Source: Xylocopa sonorina
Taxonomy: Eukaryota > Arthropoda > Insecta > Hymenoptera > Apidae
DNA length: 64,000 nucleotides
Direction of reading: 5' to 3'
NCBI RefSeq assembly: GCF_050948175.1
Contig: NW_027490097.1
Span: forward strand, 1,798,001-1,862,000
The first letter of the stretch is position 1. Each line of letters starts with the position of its first letter. A program made the translations under genes and the position numbers. Shown here piece by piece: positions 41,696 through 55,934 of the stretch. The notes beneath the pieces were generated by a model, which was not told the origin of the DNA, did no database searches, and saw only the letters and a program-made list of their open reading frames with translations.

Positions 41696-44600
41696 AAACG
41701 CTATGTCCTAGCAAGGAAGTGTCGCATTTACATTCATTTGAAGTGTATGCGAGGTATACATGACACTACGCAATGAATATTATATCTTATTATGAAACAT
41801 AGAAATGAGATGCGATATAGCGATTTAAGAAGCATTAGAAATCTATTGCTTCGATACGTAGACATCTGCAAACGCTATTTCCTAGCAAGGGAGTGTCGCA
41901 TTTACATTCAGTTGAATGTGTATGCGAGGTATACATGACACTTCGCAGTGAATATTACATATTATCATGAAACATAGAAATGAGATGCGATATCGCGAAT
42001 TAAGAAGCATTACAAATCTATTGCTTCGATACGTAGACATCTGCAAACGCTATTTCCTAGCAAGGAAGTGTCGCATTTACATTCTTTTGTAGTGAATACG
42101 AGGTATACATAACACTCCACAATGAATATTATATCTTATCATGAAACATAGAAATGAGATTTAATATGCAGATTTAAGAAGCACTAGAACTCTATTGCTT
42201 CGATACGTAGACGTCTGCAAACGCTATTTCGGAGCAAGGAAGTGTCGCATCTACATTCATTTGAAGTGTATGCGAGGTATACATGAAACTTCGCAGTGAA
42301 TATTATATATTATCATGAAACATAGAAATGAGATGCGATATCGCGAATTAGCAAGCTTTAGAACTCTATTGCTTCGATACATAGACATCAGCAAACGCTG
42401 TTTCCTAGCAAGGAAGTGTCGCATTTACATTCTTTTGAAGTGAATACGAGGTATACATAACACTCCACAATGAATATTATATATTATCATGAAACATAGT
42501 AATAAGTAGCGATATCCCGTTTTGAGAAGCATTAGAATTCTATTGCTTCGATACGTAGACATCTGCAAACGCTGCTTCCTAGCAAGGAACTGTCGCATGT
42601 ACATTCAATTAATGTGCATGCGAGGTATACATGACACTTCGTATTGAATATTATATATTATCGTGAAACATAGAAATGAGATGCGATATCGCGAATTTAC
42701 AAGTTTAGAACTCTATTGCCTCGATACGTAGACATCTGCAAACGTTATTTCCTAGCAAGGAATTGCACCATTTACATACTTTTGAAGTGAATGCGAGGTA
42801 TACATAACACTGCACAATGAATATTATATCTTATCATGAAACGTAGATATGAGATGCGATATGACGATTTAAGAAACATTAGAAAACTATTGCTTCGATA
42901 CGTAGACATCTGCATCGCTATATCCTAGCAAGGAATTGTCGCATTTATATTCTTTTGAAGTGAATGCGAAGTATTCATAACAATGCACAATGAATATTAT
43001 ATCTCATCATGAAACATTGAAATGAGATGCGATATCGCGATTTATGAAGCTTTAGAACTCTACTGCTTCGATACGTAGATGTCTGCAAACACTATCTCCT
43101 AGCATGGAACTGTCGCATTTACATTCATTTTATGTATACACGAGACATACATAACACTGCACAATGAATATAATATCTTATCATGAAACATAGAAATGAG
43201 ATGCAACATAGCGATTTAAGAAGCATTAGAATTCTATTGCTTCGATACGTAGACATCTGCTAATGCTGCGTCCTAGCAAGGAAGTGTGGCATTTACATTC
43301 TTTTGTAGTTAATACGAGGTATACATGACACTTCGCAATGAATATTATATCTTATCTCGAAACATATAAGTGAGATGCGATATCGCGATTTAAGAAGCAC
43401 TAGAACTCTATTGCTACGATACGTAGACATCTGCAAACGCTATTTCCTAGCAGCGAATTGTCGCATTTACATTCTTTTGAAGTGAATACTAGGTATACAT
43501 GACACTTCACAATGAATATTATACCCTATCACGAAACATAGCAATGAGATGCGATGTCTCATTTTGAGAAGCATAAGAACTCTGCTGCTACGATACGTAG
43601 ACATCTGCAAACGCTATTTCCTAGCATGGAAGTGTCGCATTTGCATTCCTTGGATGTGTATGCGTGGTATAAGTGACACTTCGCAATGAATATTATATCA
43701 TATCATGAAACACAGAAATGAGATGCGATATCGCATTTTGAGAAGCATTAGAACTCTATTACTTGGATACGTAGACATCTGCAAGCGCTATTTCTTAGCT
43801 AGGAAGTGTCGCATTTACATTCTTTTGAAGTGAATACGAGGCATACATAACAGTCCACAATGAATATGATATCTTATCATGAAACATAGAAGTGAGATGC
43901 GATATCACGTTTTAAGAAGTATTAGAACTCTATTGCTTGGATACGTAGTTATCTGCAAGCGCTATTTCCTAGCAAGGAAGTGTCGCATTTACATTCATTT
44001 GAAGTGTATGCGAGGTATACATGGCACTTCGCAATGAATATTATATATTATCACGAAACATAAGTATGAGATGCGATATCGCGAATTAGCAAGCTTTAGA
44101 AATCTATTGGTTCGATACGTAGACATCTGCAAACGCTATTTCCTAGCAGGGAAGTGTCACATTTACATTCTTTAGAGGTGAATACGAGGTATACATAACA
44201 CTCCACAATGAATATTATATCTTATTATGAAACATAGAAATGAGATGCGATATAGCGATTTAAGAGGCATTAGAAATCTATTGCTTCGATACGTAGACAT
44301 CTGCAAACGCTATTTCCTAGCAAGAAAGTTTCGCATTTACATTCATTTGAAGTGTATGCGAGGTATACATGACACTACGCAATGAATATTATATCTTATT
44401 ATGAAACATAGGAATGTGGTGCGATATAGCGATTTAAGAAGCATTAGAAATCTATTGCTTCGATACGTAGACATCTGCAAATGCTATTTCCGAGCAAGGA
44501 AGTGTCGCATTTACATTCATTTGAAGTGTATGCGAGGTATACATGACACTACGCAATGAATATTGTATCTTATTATGAAACATAGAAATGAGATGCGATA

Positions 44601-47600
44601 TCGCGAATTTAGAAGCATTAGATCCTTATTGCTTCGATACGTACATATCAGCAAATGCTACTTCCTAGCAAGGAAGTGTCGCATTTACATTCTTTGGAAA
44701 GGATTACGAGGTATACATGACACTTCGCTATGAATATTATATCTTATCATGAAACGTAGATATGAGATGCAATATGACGATTTAAGAAGCATTAGAAAAC
44801 TATTGCTTCGATACGTAGACATCTGCTAACGCTATTTCCTAGCAAGGAAGTGTCGCATTTACATTCTTTTGATGTGAATACGAGGTATACATAACACTGC
44901 ACAATGGATATTATATCTTATCATGAAACATAGAAATGATTTGCGATATCGCGATTTAAGAAGCGTTAGAACTCTATTGCTTCTATACGTAGACATCTGC
45001 AAACGCTACTTCCTAGCAAGGAAGTGTCGCACTTACATTCTTTTGAAAGGAATAGGAGGTATACATGACACTTCGCAATGAATATCATATCTTATCATGA
45101 AACGTAGATATGAGATGCGATATAACGATTTAAGAAGCATTAGAAAACTATTGCTTCGATACGTAGACATCAGCAAACGCTATTTCCTAGCAAGGAAGTG
45201 TCGCACTTACATTCATTTGAAGTGTATGCGAGGCATACATGAAAGTTCGCAATGAATATTATATATTATCATGAAGCATAGTAATGAGAAGCGATATCGC
45301 GTTTTGAGAAGCATTAGAATTCTATTGCAACGATACGTAGATATCTGTAAACACTATTTCCTAGAAAGGAAGTGTCGCATTTACATTCTTTTGTAATGAA
45401 TACGAGGTAAGCATGACACTTCGCAATTAATATTATATCTTATCATGAAACATAGAGATGAGATGCAATATGGCAATTTATGAAGCATTAGATGTCTATT
45501 GCTTCGATACGTAGAGATCAGCAAACGCTATTACCTAGCAAGGAAGTGTCGCATTTACATTCATTTGAAGTGTATGCGAGGTATACATGACACTACGCAA
45601 TGAATATTACATCTTATCATGAAACATAGAAATGAGATGCGATATCGCGATTTATGAAGCTTTAGAACTCTATTGCTTCTATACGTAGACATCTGCAAAC
45701 GCTATTTCCTAGCAAGGAAGTGTCGCATTTACATTCATTTAAAGTGTATGCGAGGTATACATGACACTTCGCAATGAATATTATATATTATCACGAAACA
45801 AATATATGAGATGCGATATCGCGAATTAGAAAGCTTTAGAAATCTATTGGTTCGATACGTAGACATCTGCAAACGCTATTTCCTAGCAAGGAAGTGTGGC
45901 ATTTACATTCTTTTGAAAGGAATACGACTTATACATAACACTCCACAATGTGTATTACATCTTATCATAAAACATAGAAATGAGATGCGATAACTCGTTA
46001 TATGAAGCATTGGAACACTGTTGCTTCGATACGTAGACATCTGCAAAGCAAGGACGTGTCGCATTTACATTCTTTTGAAAGGAATACGAGCTATACATGA
46101 CACTTCGCTATGAATATTGTATCTTATCATGAAACGTAGATATGAGATGCGATATGACGATTTAAGGAGCATTAGAAAACTATTACTTCGATACGTAGAC
46201 ATCTGCAAACGCAATTTCCTAGCAAGGAAGTATCGCATTTACATTCTTTAGAAGTGAATACGAGGTATACATAACACTGCACAGTGAATACTATATCTTA
46301 TCATGAAACGTAGAAATGAGATGCGATATGGCGATTTAAGAAGCATTAGAACTCTATTGCTTCGATACGTAGACATCTGCAAACGCTATTTCCTAGCAAG
46401 GACGTGTCGCATTTACATTCTTTTGAAGTGAATACGAGGTATACATAACACTGCACAGTGAATATTATATCTTATCATGAAACATAGAAATGAGATGCGA
46501 TATGGCGATTTAAGAGGCATTAGAACTCTATTGCTTCGTTACGTAGACATCTGCGAAGCATGGAAGTGTCGCATTTACATTCTTTTGTAATGAATACGAG
46601 GTATACATGACACTTCGCAATGAATATTATATCTTATCATGAAACGTAGATATGAGATGCGATATGACTATTTAAGAAGCATTAGAACTCTATTGCTTCG
46701 ATACGTAGACATCTGGAAACGCTATTTCCTAGCAAGGAAGTGTTGCATTTACATTCCTTTGAGGTGAATACGAGGTATACATAACACTACGCAATGAATA
46801 TTATATACTATCATGAAACATAGATATGAGATGCGATAACGCGTATTAGCAAGCTTTAGAAATCTATTGATTCTATACGTAGACATCTGCAAACGCTACT
46901 TCCTAGCAAGGAAGTGTCGCATTTACATTCTTCTGAAAGGAATAGGAGGTATACATGACACTTCGCAATGAATATTATATCTTATCATGAAACGTGGATA
47001 TGAGATGCGGTATGACGATTTAAGAAGCATTAGAAAACTATTGCTTCGATACGTAGACTTCTGCAAGCGCTATTTCCTAGCAAGGAAGTTTCGCATTTAC
47101 ATTCCTTTGTAGTGAATACGAGGTATACATGGCACTTCGCAATGAATATTATATCTCATCACGAAACATAGAAATCAAAAGCGACATCTCGTTTTAAGAA
47201 GCATTAGAACTCTATTGCTACGATACGTAGACATCTGCAAACGCCATTTCCTAGCATGGAAGTGTCGCATTTACATTCTTTTGAAGTTAATACGAGGTAT
47301 ACATGACATTTCGCAACGAATATTATATCTTATCTCGAAACATAGAAGTGAGTTGCGATATCGCGATTTAAGAAGCACTGGAACTCGAATGCTACGATAC
47401 GTAGACATCTGCAAACGTTATTTCCTAGGAAGGAAGTATCGCATTTACATTCTTTGAAGTTACTACGAGGTATACATGACACTTCGCAATGAATATTATA
47501 TCTTATTATGAAACATAGAAATGAGATGCGATATCGCGTATTGAGAAGCATTAGAATTCGATTGCTACGATACGTAGATATCTGCAAACGCTACTTCCTA

Positions 47601-47964
47601 GCAAGGAAGTGTACCATTTACATTCATTTGAAGAGTATTTGAGGTTTACATAACACTTCGCTATGAATATTGTATCTTTTCATGAAACATTGAAGCGAGA
47701 TGCGATATCGCGTTTTAAGATGCATTAGAGCTCCGCTGCTTCGATACATAGACAACGGCAAAAGCTATCTCCTAGCAAGGAATTGTTGCATTTATATTCT
47801 TTTGAAGTGAATACGAGGTATTCATAACACTGCACAATGAATATTATATCTCATCATGAAACATTGAAATGAGATGCGATATGGCGATTTAAGAAGCATT
47901 AGAATTCTATTGCTTCGATACGTAGACATCTGCAAACGCTATTTCCTAGCAAGGAAGTGTCGCA
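41696..47964 (-). repeat. Segmental duplication B, copy 2
   Basis: Copy of 32,700-39,130. It has one additional 174-bp monomer at about 43,790-43,963 (distinctive CTTAGCTAGGAAG and GAGGCATACATAACAGTCC) and lacks 336 bp near 47,125. Examples of private differences are CAGCGAATTG against CAGGGAATTG, and GATATAACG against GATATGACG. High similarity across more than 6 kb points to a recent event. Confidence 0.9.
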
Positions 47965-48329
47965 TGTACATTCAATTAAAGTGTATGCGGGGTATACATA
48001 ACACTGCACAATGAATATTATATCTTATCTCGAAACATAGAAATGAGATGCGATTTCGCGATATAAGAAGCATTATAACTCTATTGCTTCGATACGTAGA
48101 CATCTGCAAATGCTATTTCCTAGCAAGAAAGTGTCGCATTTACATTCATTTGAAGTATAGACTAGATACACATAACATTGCTCAATGAACATTATATCTT
48201 ATCATGAAACATAGAAATGAGATGCGATATGACTATTTAAGAAGCATTAGAACTCTGTTGCTTCGATACGTAGACATCTGCAAACGCTATTTCCTAGCAA
48301 GGAAGTGTCGCATTTACATTCTTTTGTTG

Positions 48330-49007
48330 TGAATACGAGGTATACATAACACTGCACAGTGAATATTATATCTTATCATGAAACATAGAAATGAGATGCG
48401 ATATGGCGATTTAAGAGGCATTAGAACTCTATTGCTTCGTTACGTAGACATCTGCGAAGCATGGAAGTGTCGCATTTACATTCTTTTGTAATGAATACGA
48501 GGTATACATGACACTTCGCAATGAATATTATATCTTATCATGAAACGTAGATATGAGATGCGATATGACTATTTAAGAAGCATTAGAACTCTATTTTGCT
48601 TCGATACGTAGACATCTGGAAACGCTATTTCCTAGCAAGGAAGTGTTGCATTTACATTCCTTTGAGGTGAATACGAGGTATACATAACACTACGCAATGA
48701 ATATTATATACTATCATGAAACATAGATATGAGATGCGATAACGCGTATTAGCAAGCTTTAGAAATCTATTGATTCTATACGTAGACATCTGCAAACGCT
48801 ACTTCCTAGCAAGGAAGTGTCGCATTTACATTCTTCTGAAAGGAATAGGAGGTATACATGACACTTCGCAATGAATATTATATCTTATCATGAAACGTGG
48901 ATATGAGATGCGGTATGACGATTTAAGAAGCATTAGAAAACTATTGCTTCGATACGTAGACTTCTGCAAGCGCTATTTCCTAGCAAGGAAGTTTCGCATT
49001 TACATTC
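48330..49007 (-). repeat. Third copy of a four-monomer segment of duplication B
   Basis: Matches 46,429-47,104 at offset 1,901, rising to 1,903 after a 2-bp gain (CTATTTTGC near 48,593). It includes the short monomer CTGCGAAGCATGG at 48,452 and the GTGGATATGAGATGCGG variant. The same segment also exists at 37,259-37,934. Confidence 0.85.
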
Positions 49008-51479
49008 TTTTGAAGTGAATACGAGGTATACATGACACTTCGCAATGAATATTATATCTTATCATGAAACATAGAAATGGGATGCGATATCCAGTTTTAA
49101 GAAGCATTAGAAATCTATTGCTTCGATACGTGGAGATCTGCAAACGCTATATCCTAGCAAGGAAGTGTCGCATTTACATTCATTTGAAGTGTGTGCAAGG
49201 TATAAGTGACACTTCGCAATGAATATTATATCTATCATGAAACATAGAAATGAGATGCGATACCGCGTTTTAAGGAGCATTAGAACTCTATTGTCTCGAT
49301 ACGTTGACATCTGCAAACGCTAATGCCTAGCTAGGAAGTGTCGCGTTTACACTCATTTGAAGTGAATACAAGGTATACATTACACTTGGCAATGAATATT
49401 ATATCTTATCACGAAACATAGAAATGACATGCGATATCGCGTTTTAAGAAGCATTAGAACTCTATTGCTACGATAAGCAGATATCTGGAAGCGCTATTTC
49501 CTAGGAAGGAAGTTTCGGATTTACATTCTTTTGAAGTGAATGCGAGGTATACATGACACTTCGCAATGTATATTATGTCTTATCATGATACATGGAAATG
49601 AGATGCGATATCGCGTTCTATGAATCATTAGAAATCTATTGCTACGATACGTAGACACATGCAAACGCTATTTCCTAGCAAGGAAGTGTTGCATTAACAT
49701 TCATTTGAAGTGTATGCGAGGTACACATGACACTTCGCAATGAATATTATATCTTATCAAGAAACATAGAAATGTGATGAGATATCGCGTTTTAGGGAGC
49801 ATTAGAACTCTATTGCTACGATACGTAGACATCTGGAAACACTATTTCCTAGCAAGAAAGTGTCGCATTTACATTCTTTTGAAGTGATTACGAGGTATAC
49901 ATAACACTGCACGATGAATATTATATCTTATCATGAAACACAGAAATGAGTTGCGATATCGCCTTTTAAGAAGCATAAGAACTCTATTGCTACGATACGT
50001 ACACATCTGCAAGCGATATGACCTAACATGGAAGTGTCGCATTTATATGCTTTTGAAGTGAATAGGAGGTATACGTGACACGTCGCAATGAATATTATAT
50101 CTTATCGTGAAACATAGAGGTGAGATGTGTTATTGCCTTTTAAGAAGCATTAGAACTCTATTACTTGGATACGTAGACATCTGCAAGCGCTATTTCTTAG
50201 CTAGGAAGTGTCGCATTTACATTCTTTTGAAGTGAATACGAGGTATACATGACACTTCGCAATACATATAGTACCTTATCATGAAACATGGAAATGGGAT
50301 GCGATATCGCGGTATAAGAAGCTTCAGAAATCTATTGCTTCGATACGTAGACATGTGGAAACGTAATTACCTAGAAAGGAAGTGTCGTATTTACATTCGT
50401 TTGAAGTGTAGACGAGGTGTACATAACACTTCGCAAAGAATATTATATCTTATCATGAAACACAGAAATGAGATGCGGTATCTCGTTTCAAGAAGCATTA
50501 GATCTCTATTGCTTCGATACGTAGACATCTGCCAACGCTACTTCCTTGCAGGGAATTATCGCATTTACATTCTTCTGATGTGAATACGTGGGTTACATAA
50601 CACTGCACATTGAATATTATATCTTATCATGAAACACGGGAATGAGAAGCGATATCTCGTTTTGAGAAGCATTAGATCTTTAATGCCACGTTACGTAGAC
50701 ATCGGCAAACGCTATTTCCAAGCAAGGAAGTGTCGCATTGACATTAATTTAAGTATAGACGCGATATACATAACACTGCACAATGAATATTATATCTTAA
50801 CATGAGACACAGAAATGAGATGCTATATCGCGTTTTGAGAAGCATTAGAATACTGTTGCTTCGATACGCAGATATCTGCAAACACTATTTCCTAGCAACG
50901 AACTGTCGCATTCGCATTCACTTGAAGTGTATGCGAAGTATACATGACACTTCGCAATGAATACTATATATTATCATGAAACATAGATACGAGATGCGGT
51001 ATCGTGAATTAGCAAGCGTTAGTAATCTATTGCTTCGATACGTAGACATCTGCAAACGCTATTACCTGGCAAGGAAGTGTCGCGTTTACATCCGATTGAA
51101 TTGAATACGAGGTATAAATAGCATTCCACAATGATTACTATATCTCATCATGAAACATAGTAATGAGATGTAATATGGCGATTTAAGGAGCATTAGAATA
51201 CTAATGCTTCGATACGTAGGCATCTGCAAACGCTACTTCCTAAGAAGGAAGTGTCGCATTTACATTCTTTTGAAAGGAATACGAGGTATAGATAGCACTC
51301 CACAATGAATATTATATATTATCATGAAACATAGTAATGGGATGCGATATCGCGAATTAGCAAGATTTAGAACTCCATTGCTTCGATACGCAGACATCTG
51401 CAAACGCTATTTCAAAGCAAGGAAGTGTCGCATTTACATTCTTTTGAAGTGAATACGAGGTATACATAACACTCCACAA

Positions 51480-52960
51480 TGAATATTATATGTTATCATG
51501 AAACATAGTAACGTGTAGCGATATAACGTTTTGACAAGCATTACAACTCTAATGCTACGATACGTAGACATCTGCAAACGCTATTTCCTGGCAAGGAAGT
51601 GTCGCGTTTACATTCTTTTGAAGTGAATACGAGGTATACATAACACTCCACAATGAATATTATATCTTGTCATGAAATATAGAAATGAGATGCAATATGG
51701 CGACCTAAGAAGCATTAGAACTCTATTGTTACGACACGTAGACATCTGCAACCGCTATTTCCTGGCAAGGAAGTGTCGCATTTACATTCTTTTGGAGTGA
51801 ATACGAGGTATTCATAACACTGCACATTGAATATTATATCTTATCATGAAGCATAGGAATGAGATGCAATATGGCGATTTAAGAAGCATTAGAACTCTAT
51901 TGCTTCGATACGTAGACATCTGCAAACGCTATTTCCAGGCAAGGAAGTGTCGCATTTTCATTCATTTCAAGTGTATGCAAGGTATATATGACACTACTCG
52001 ATGAATATTATATACTATCATGAAACATAGAAATGAGAAACGCTGTCTCGTTTTGAGAAGCATTAGAGCACTAATGCTACGATACGTAGACATCTGCAAA
52101 CGCTATTACCTAGCAAGGAAGTGTCGCATTTACATTCGTTTGAAGTGTATGCGAGGTATACATAACACTTCGCAATAAATGTTATATCTTATCATGAAAC
52201 ATAGAAGTGAGATGCGATATCGCGATTTAAGAAGCATTAGAAATCTATTGCTTCGATACGGAGACATCTGCAACCGCTATTTCCCAGCAAGGAAGTGTCG
52301 CATTTATATTCATTTGAAGTGTATGCGAGGTATACATGACACTTCGCAATGAATATTATATCTTATAATGAGACATAGAAATGTAAAGCTATATCGCGTT
52401 TTGAGAAGCATTAGAACACTGTTGCTACGATACGTGGACATCTGCAAACGCTTTTTCCTAGCAAGGAAGTGTCTCATTTAAATTCTTTTGAAGTGAATGC
52501 GAGGTATACATAACACTCCACAGTGAATGTTATATATTATCATGAAACACAGTAATGAGTAGCGATATCGCGTTTTGAGAAGCATTAGAACTCTAATGCT
52601 ACGATACGCAGACATCTGCCAACGCTATTTCCTCGCAAGGAAGTGTCGCGTTTACGTTCTTTTGAAGTGAATACGAGGTATACATAACACTCCACAATGA
52701 ATATTATATCTTGTCGTGAAATATAGAAATGAGATGCAATATGGCGGCCTAAGAAGCATTAGAACTCCACTGCTACGACACGTAGACATCTGCAAACGCT
52801 ATTTCCTGGCAAGGAAGTGTCGCATTTACATTCATTTGAAGTGTATGCAAGGTATATATGACAGTACTCGATGAATATTATATACTAACATGAAACATAG
52901 AAATGAAAAACGCTGTCTCGTTTTGAGAAGCATTAGAGCACTAATGCTACGATACGTAGA
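51480..52960 (-). repeat. Second six-monomer higher-order period (1,044 bp)
   Basis: The variant GATGCAATATGGCGACCTAAG (CGACCT at 51,701) recurs as CGGCCT at 52,745, offset 1,044 = 6 x 174. The variant GCAAGGTATATATGACA...ACTCGATG recurs at offset 870 = 5 x 174 (51,981 to 52,851), so one monomer was lost from the second unit. More divergent than the 1,043-bp units, hence older. Confidence 0.7.
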
Positions 52961-55934
52961 CATCTGCAAACGCTATTTCCTAGCAAGCAAGTGTCGCATT
53001 TACATTCGTTTGAAGTGTATGCGAGGTATACATAACACTGCACAGTGAATATTATATCTTAACATGAAACATAGAAATGAGATGCGATATGGCGATTTAA
53101 GAAGCATTAGATCTCTATTTCTTCGATACGTAGACATCTGCAAACGCTATTTCCAAGCAAGGAAGTGTCGCATTTACATTCTTTTGAAGTGAATACGAGG
53201 TGTACAAAACACTCCGCAGTGAATATTATATATTATCATGAAACATACAAATGAGATGCGATATCGCGTTTTGGGAAGCATTAGAAATCTATTGCTACGA
53301 TACGTAGACATCTGCAGACGCTATTTCCTAGCTAGGAAGTGTCGCATTTACATTCACTTGAAGTACAGACGAGATATACATAACACTGCACAACGAATAT
53401 TATATCTTATCATGAAACATAGTAATGAGATGCGATATGGCGATTTAAGAAGCTTTAGAACTCTGTTGCTTCGATACGTAGACATCTGCAAACGCTATTT
53501 CCTGGCAAGGAAGTGTCGTGTTTACATTCTTTTGAAGTGAATACGAGGTATACGTAACACTCCACAATGAATATTATATCTTATCATGAAACATAGAAAT
53601 GAGATGCGATATCGCGATTTAAGAAGCTTTAGAACACTATTGCTTCGATACGTAGACATCTGCAAACGCTACTTCCTAGCAACGAAGTGTCGCATTTACA
53701 TTCTTTTGAAAGGAACACGAGGTAGACATGACACATCGCAATGAATATTATATATTATCAGGAAACGTAGATATGAGATGCGATATGATGATCTACGAAG
53801 CATTAGAACTCTATTGCTTCGATACTTACACATCTGCAAACGCTACTTCCTGGCAAGGAAGTGTCGCATTTACATTCTTTTGAAAGGGATACGAGGTATA
53901 GATGACACTTCACAATGAATATTATTTCTTATCATGAAACAAAGAAATGGGATGCGATATGACGATTTAAGAAGCATTGGAATTCTACTGCTTCGATACG
54001 TAGACATCTGCAAACGCTATTTCCTGGCAAGGAAGTGCCGCGTTTACATTCTTTTGAAGTGAATACGAGGTATACATTGCACACCACAATGAATATTTTA
54101 TCTTATCATGAAACATAGAGATGAGATGCAATAAGGCGATTTAAGGAGCATTAGAACTCTGTTGCTCTGATACTTAGACATCTGCAATCGCTACTTCCTA
54201 ACAAGGAAGTGTCGCATTTACATTCTTTTGAAAGGAATACGAGGTATACACGACACTTCGCAATGAATAATATATTTTATCATGAAACATAGAATTGAGA
54301 TGCGATATCGCGTCTTGAGAGGCATTAGAATCCTAATGCCACGATACGCAGATATCTGCAAACGCTATATCCTAGCAAGGGACTGTGGCATTCACATTCA
54401 TTTGAAGTGTATGCGAGGTATACATGACACTTCCCAATGAATATTATATATTATCATGAAACATAGATATGCGATGCGATATCGCGAATTAGCAAGCTTT
54501 AGAAATTCATTGCTTCTATACGTAGACATCTGCAAACGCTACTTCCTAGCAAGGAAGTGTCGCACTTACATTCTTTTGAAAGGAATACGAGGTATACATG
54601 ACACTTCGCAATGAATATTATATCTTATCATGAAATATAGAATTGATATGCGATATCTCGATTTAAGAAGCTTTAGAACTCTATTGCTTCGATACGCATA
54701 TATCTGCAAACGCTATTTCCTAGCAAGGAACTGTGGCATTCACATTCATTTGAAGTGTGTGCGAGGTATACATGACACTTCGCAATGAATATTATATAAT
54801 GTCATGAAACATAGAAATGAGATGCGATATCGCGATTTAAGAAGCATTAGTGCACTATTGCTTCGATACGTAGACATCTGCAAACGCTACTTCCTAGCAA
54901 GGAAGTGTCGCATTTACATTCATTTGAGGTATAGACGAGATGTACATAACACTGCACAATGAATATTATATCTTATCATGAAACATAGAAATGAGTTGCA
55001 ATATCGCGATTTAAGAAGCATTAGAACTCTATTGCTTCGATACGTACACATCTGCAAACGCTACTTCCAATCAAGGAAGTGTCGCATTTACATTCTTTTG
55101 AAAGGAATACGAGGTATACATGACACTTCGCAATGAATATTATATCTTATCATGAAACATGGAAATGAGATGCGATATGACGATTTAAGAAGCATTAGAA
55201 AACTATTGCTTCGATACGTAGACATCTGCAAACGCTACTTCCTTGCAAGGAACTGTCGCATTCACATTCATTTGAAGTTTATGCGAGGTATACATGACAC
55301 TTTGCAATGAATATTATATATTATCATGAAACATAGATATGAGATGCGATATCGCAAATCAGCAAGCTTTAGAAATCTATTGCTTCGATACGTAGACATC
55401 TGCAAACGCTATTTCCTAGCAAGGAAGAGTGGCATTTACATTAATTTTAAGTGTATGCGAGGTATACATGATACTTCGCAATGAATATTATATCTTATCA
55501 TGAAACATATAAATGAGATGCAAAATGACGATTTAAGAAGCATTAGAATTCTATTGCTTCGATACGTAGACATCTGCAAACGCTATTTCCTAGCAAGGAA
55601 GTGTCGTATGCATATTCAATTAAAGTGTATGCGAGGTATACACGACACTTCGCAATGAATATTATATATTATCATGAAACACAGAAATGAGACGCGATAT
55701 CGCGTCTTGAGATGCATTAGAAGCCTAATGCCACGATACGTAGATATCTGCAAACACTATTTCCTGGCAAGGAACTGTCGCATTCACATTAATTTGAAGT
55801 GTATGCGAGGTATATGTGACACTTCGCAATGAATGTTATATATTATCATGAAACATATATATGAGATGTGATATCGTGAATTAGCAAGCTTTAGAAACCT
55901 ATTGCTTCGATACGTAGACATCTGCAAACGCTAC

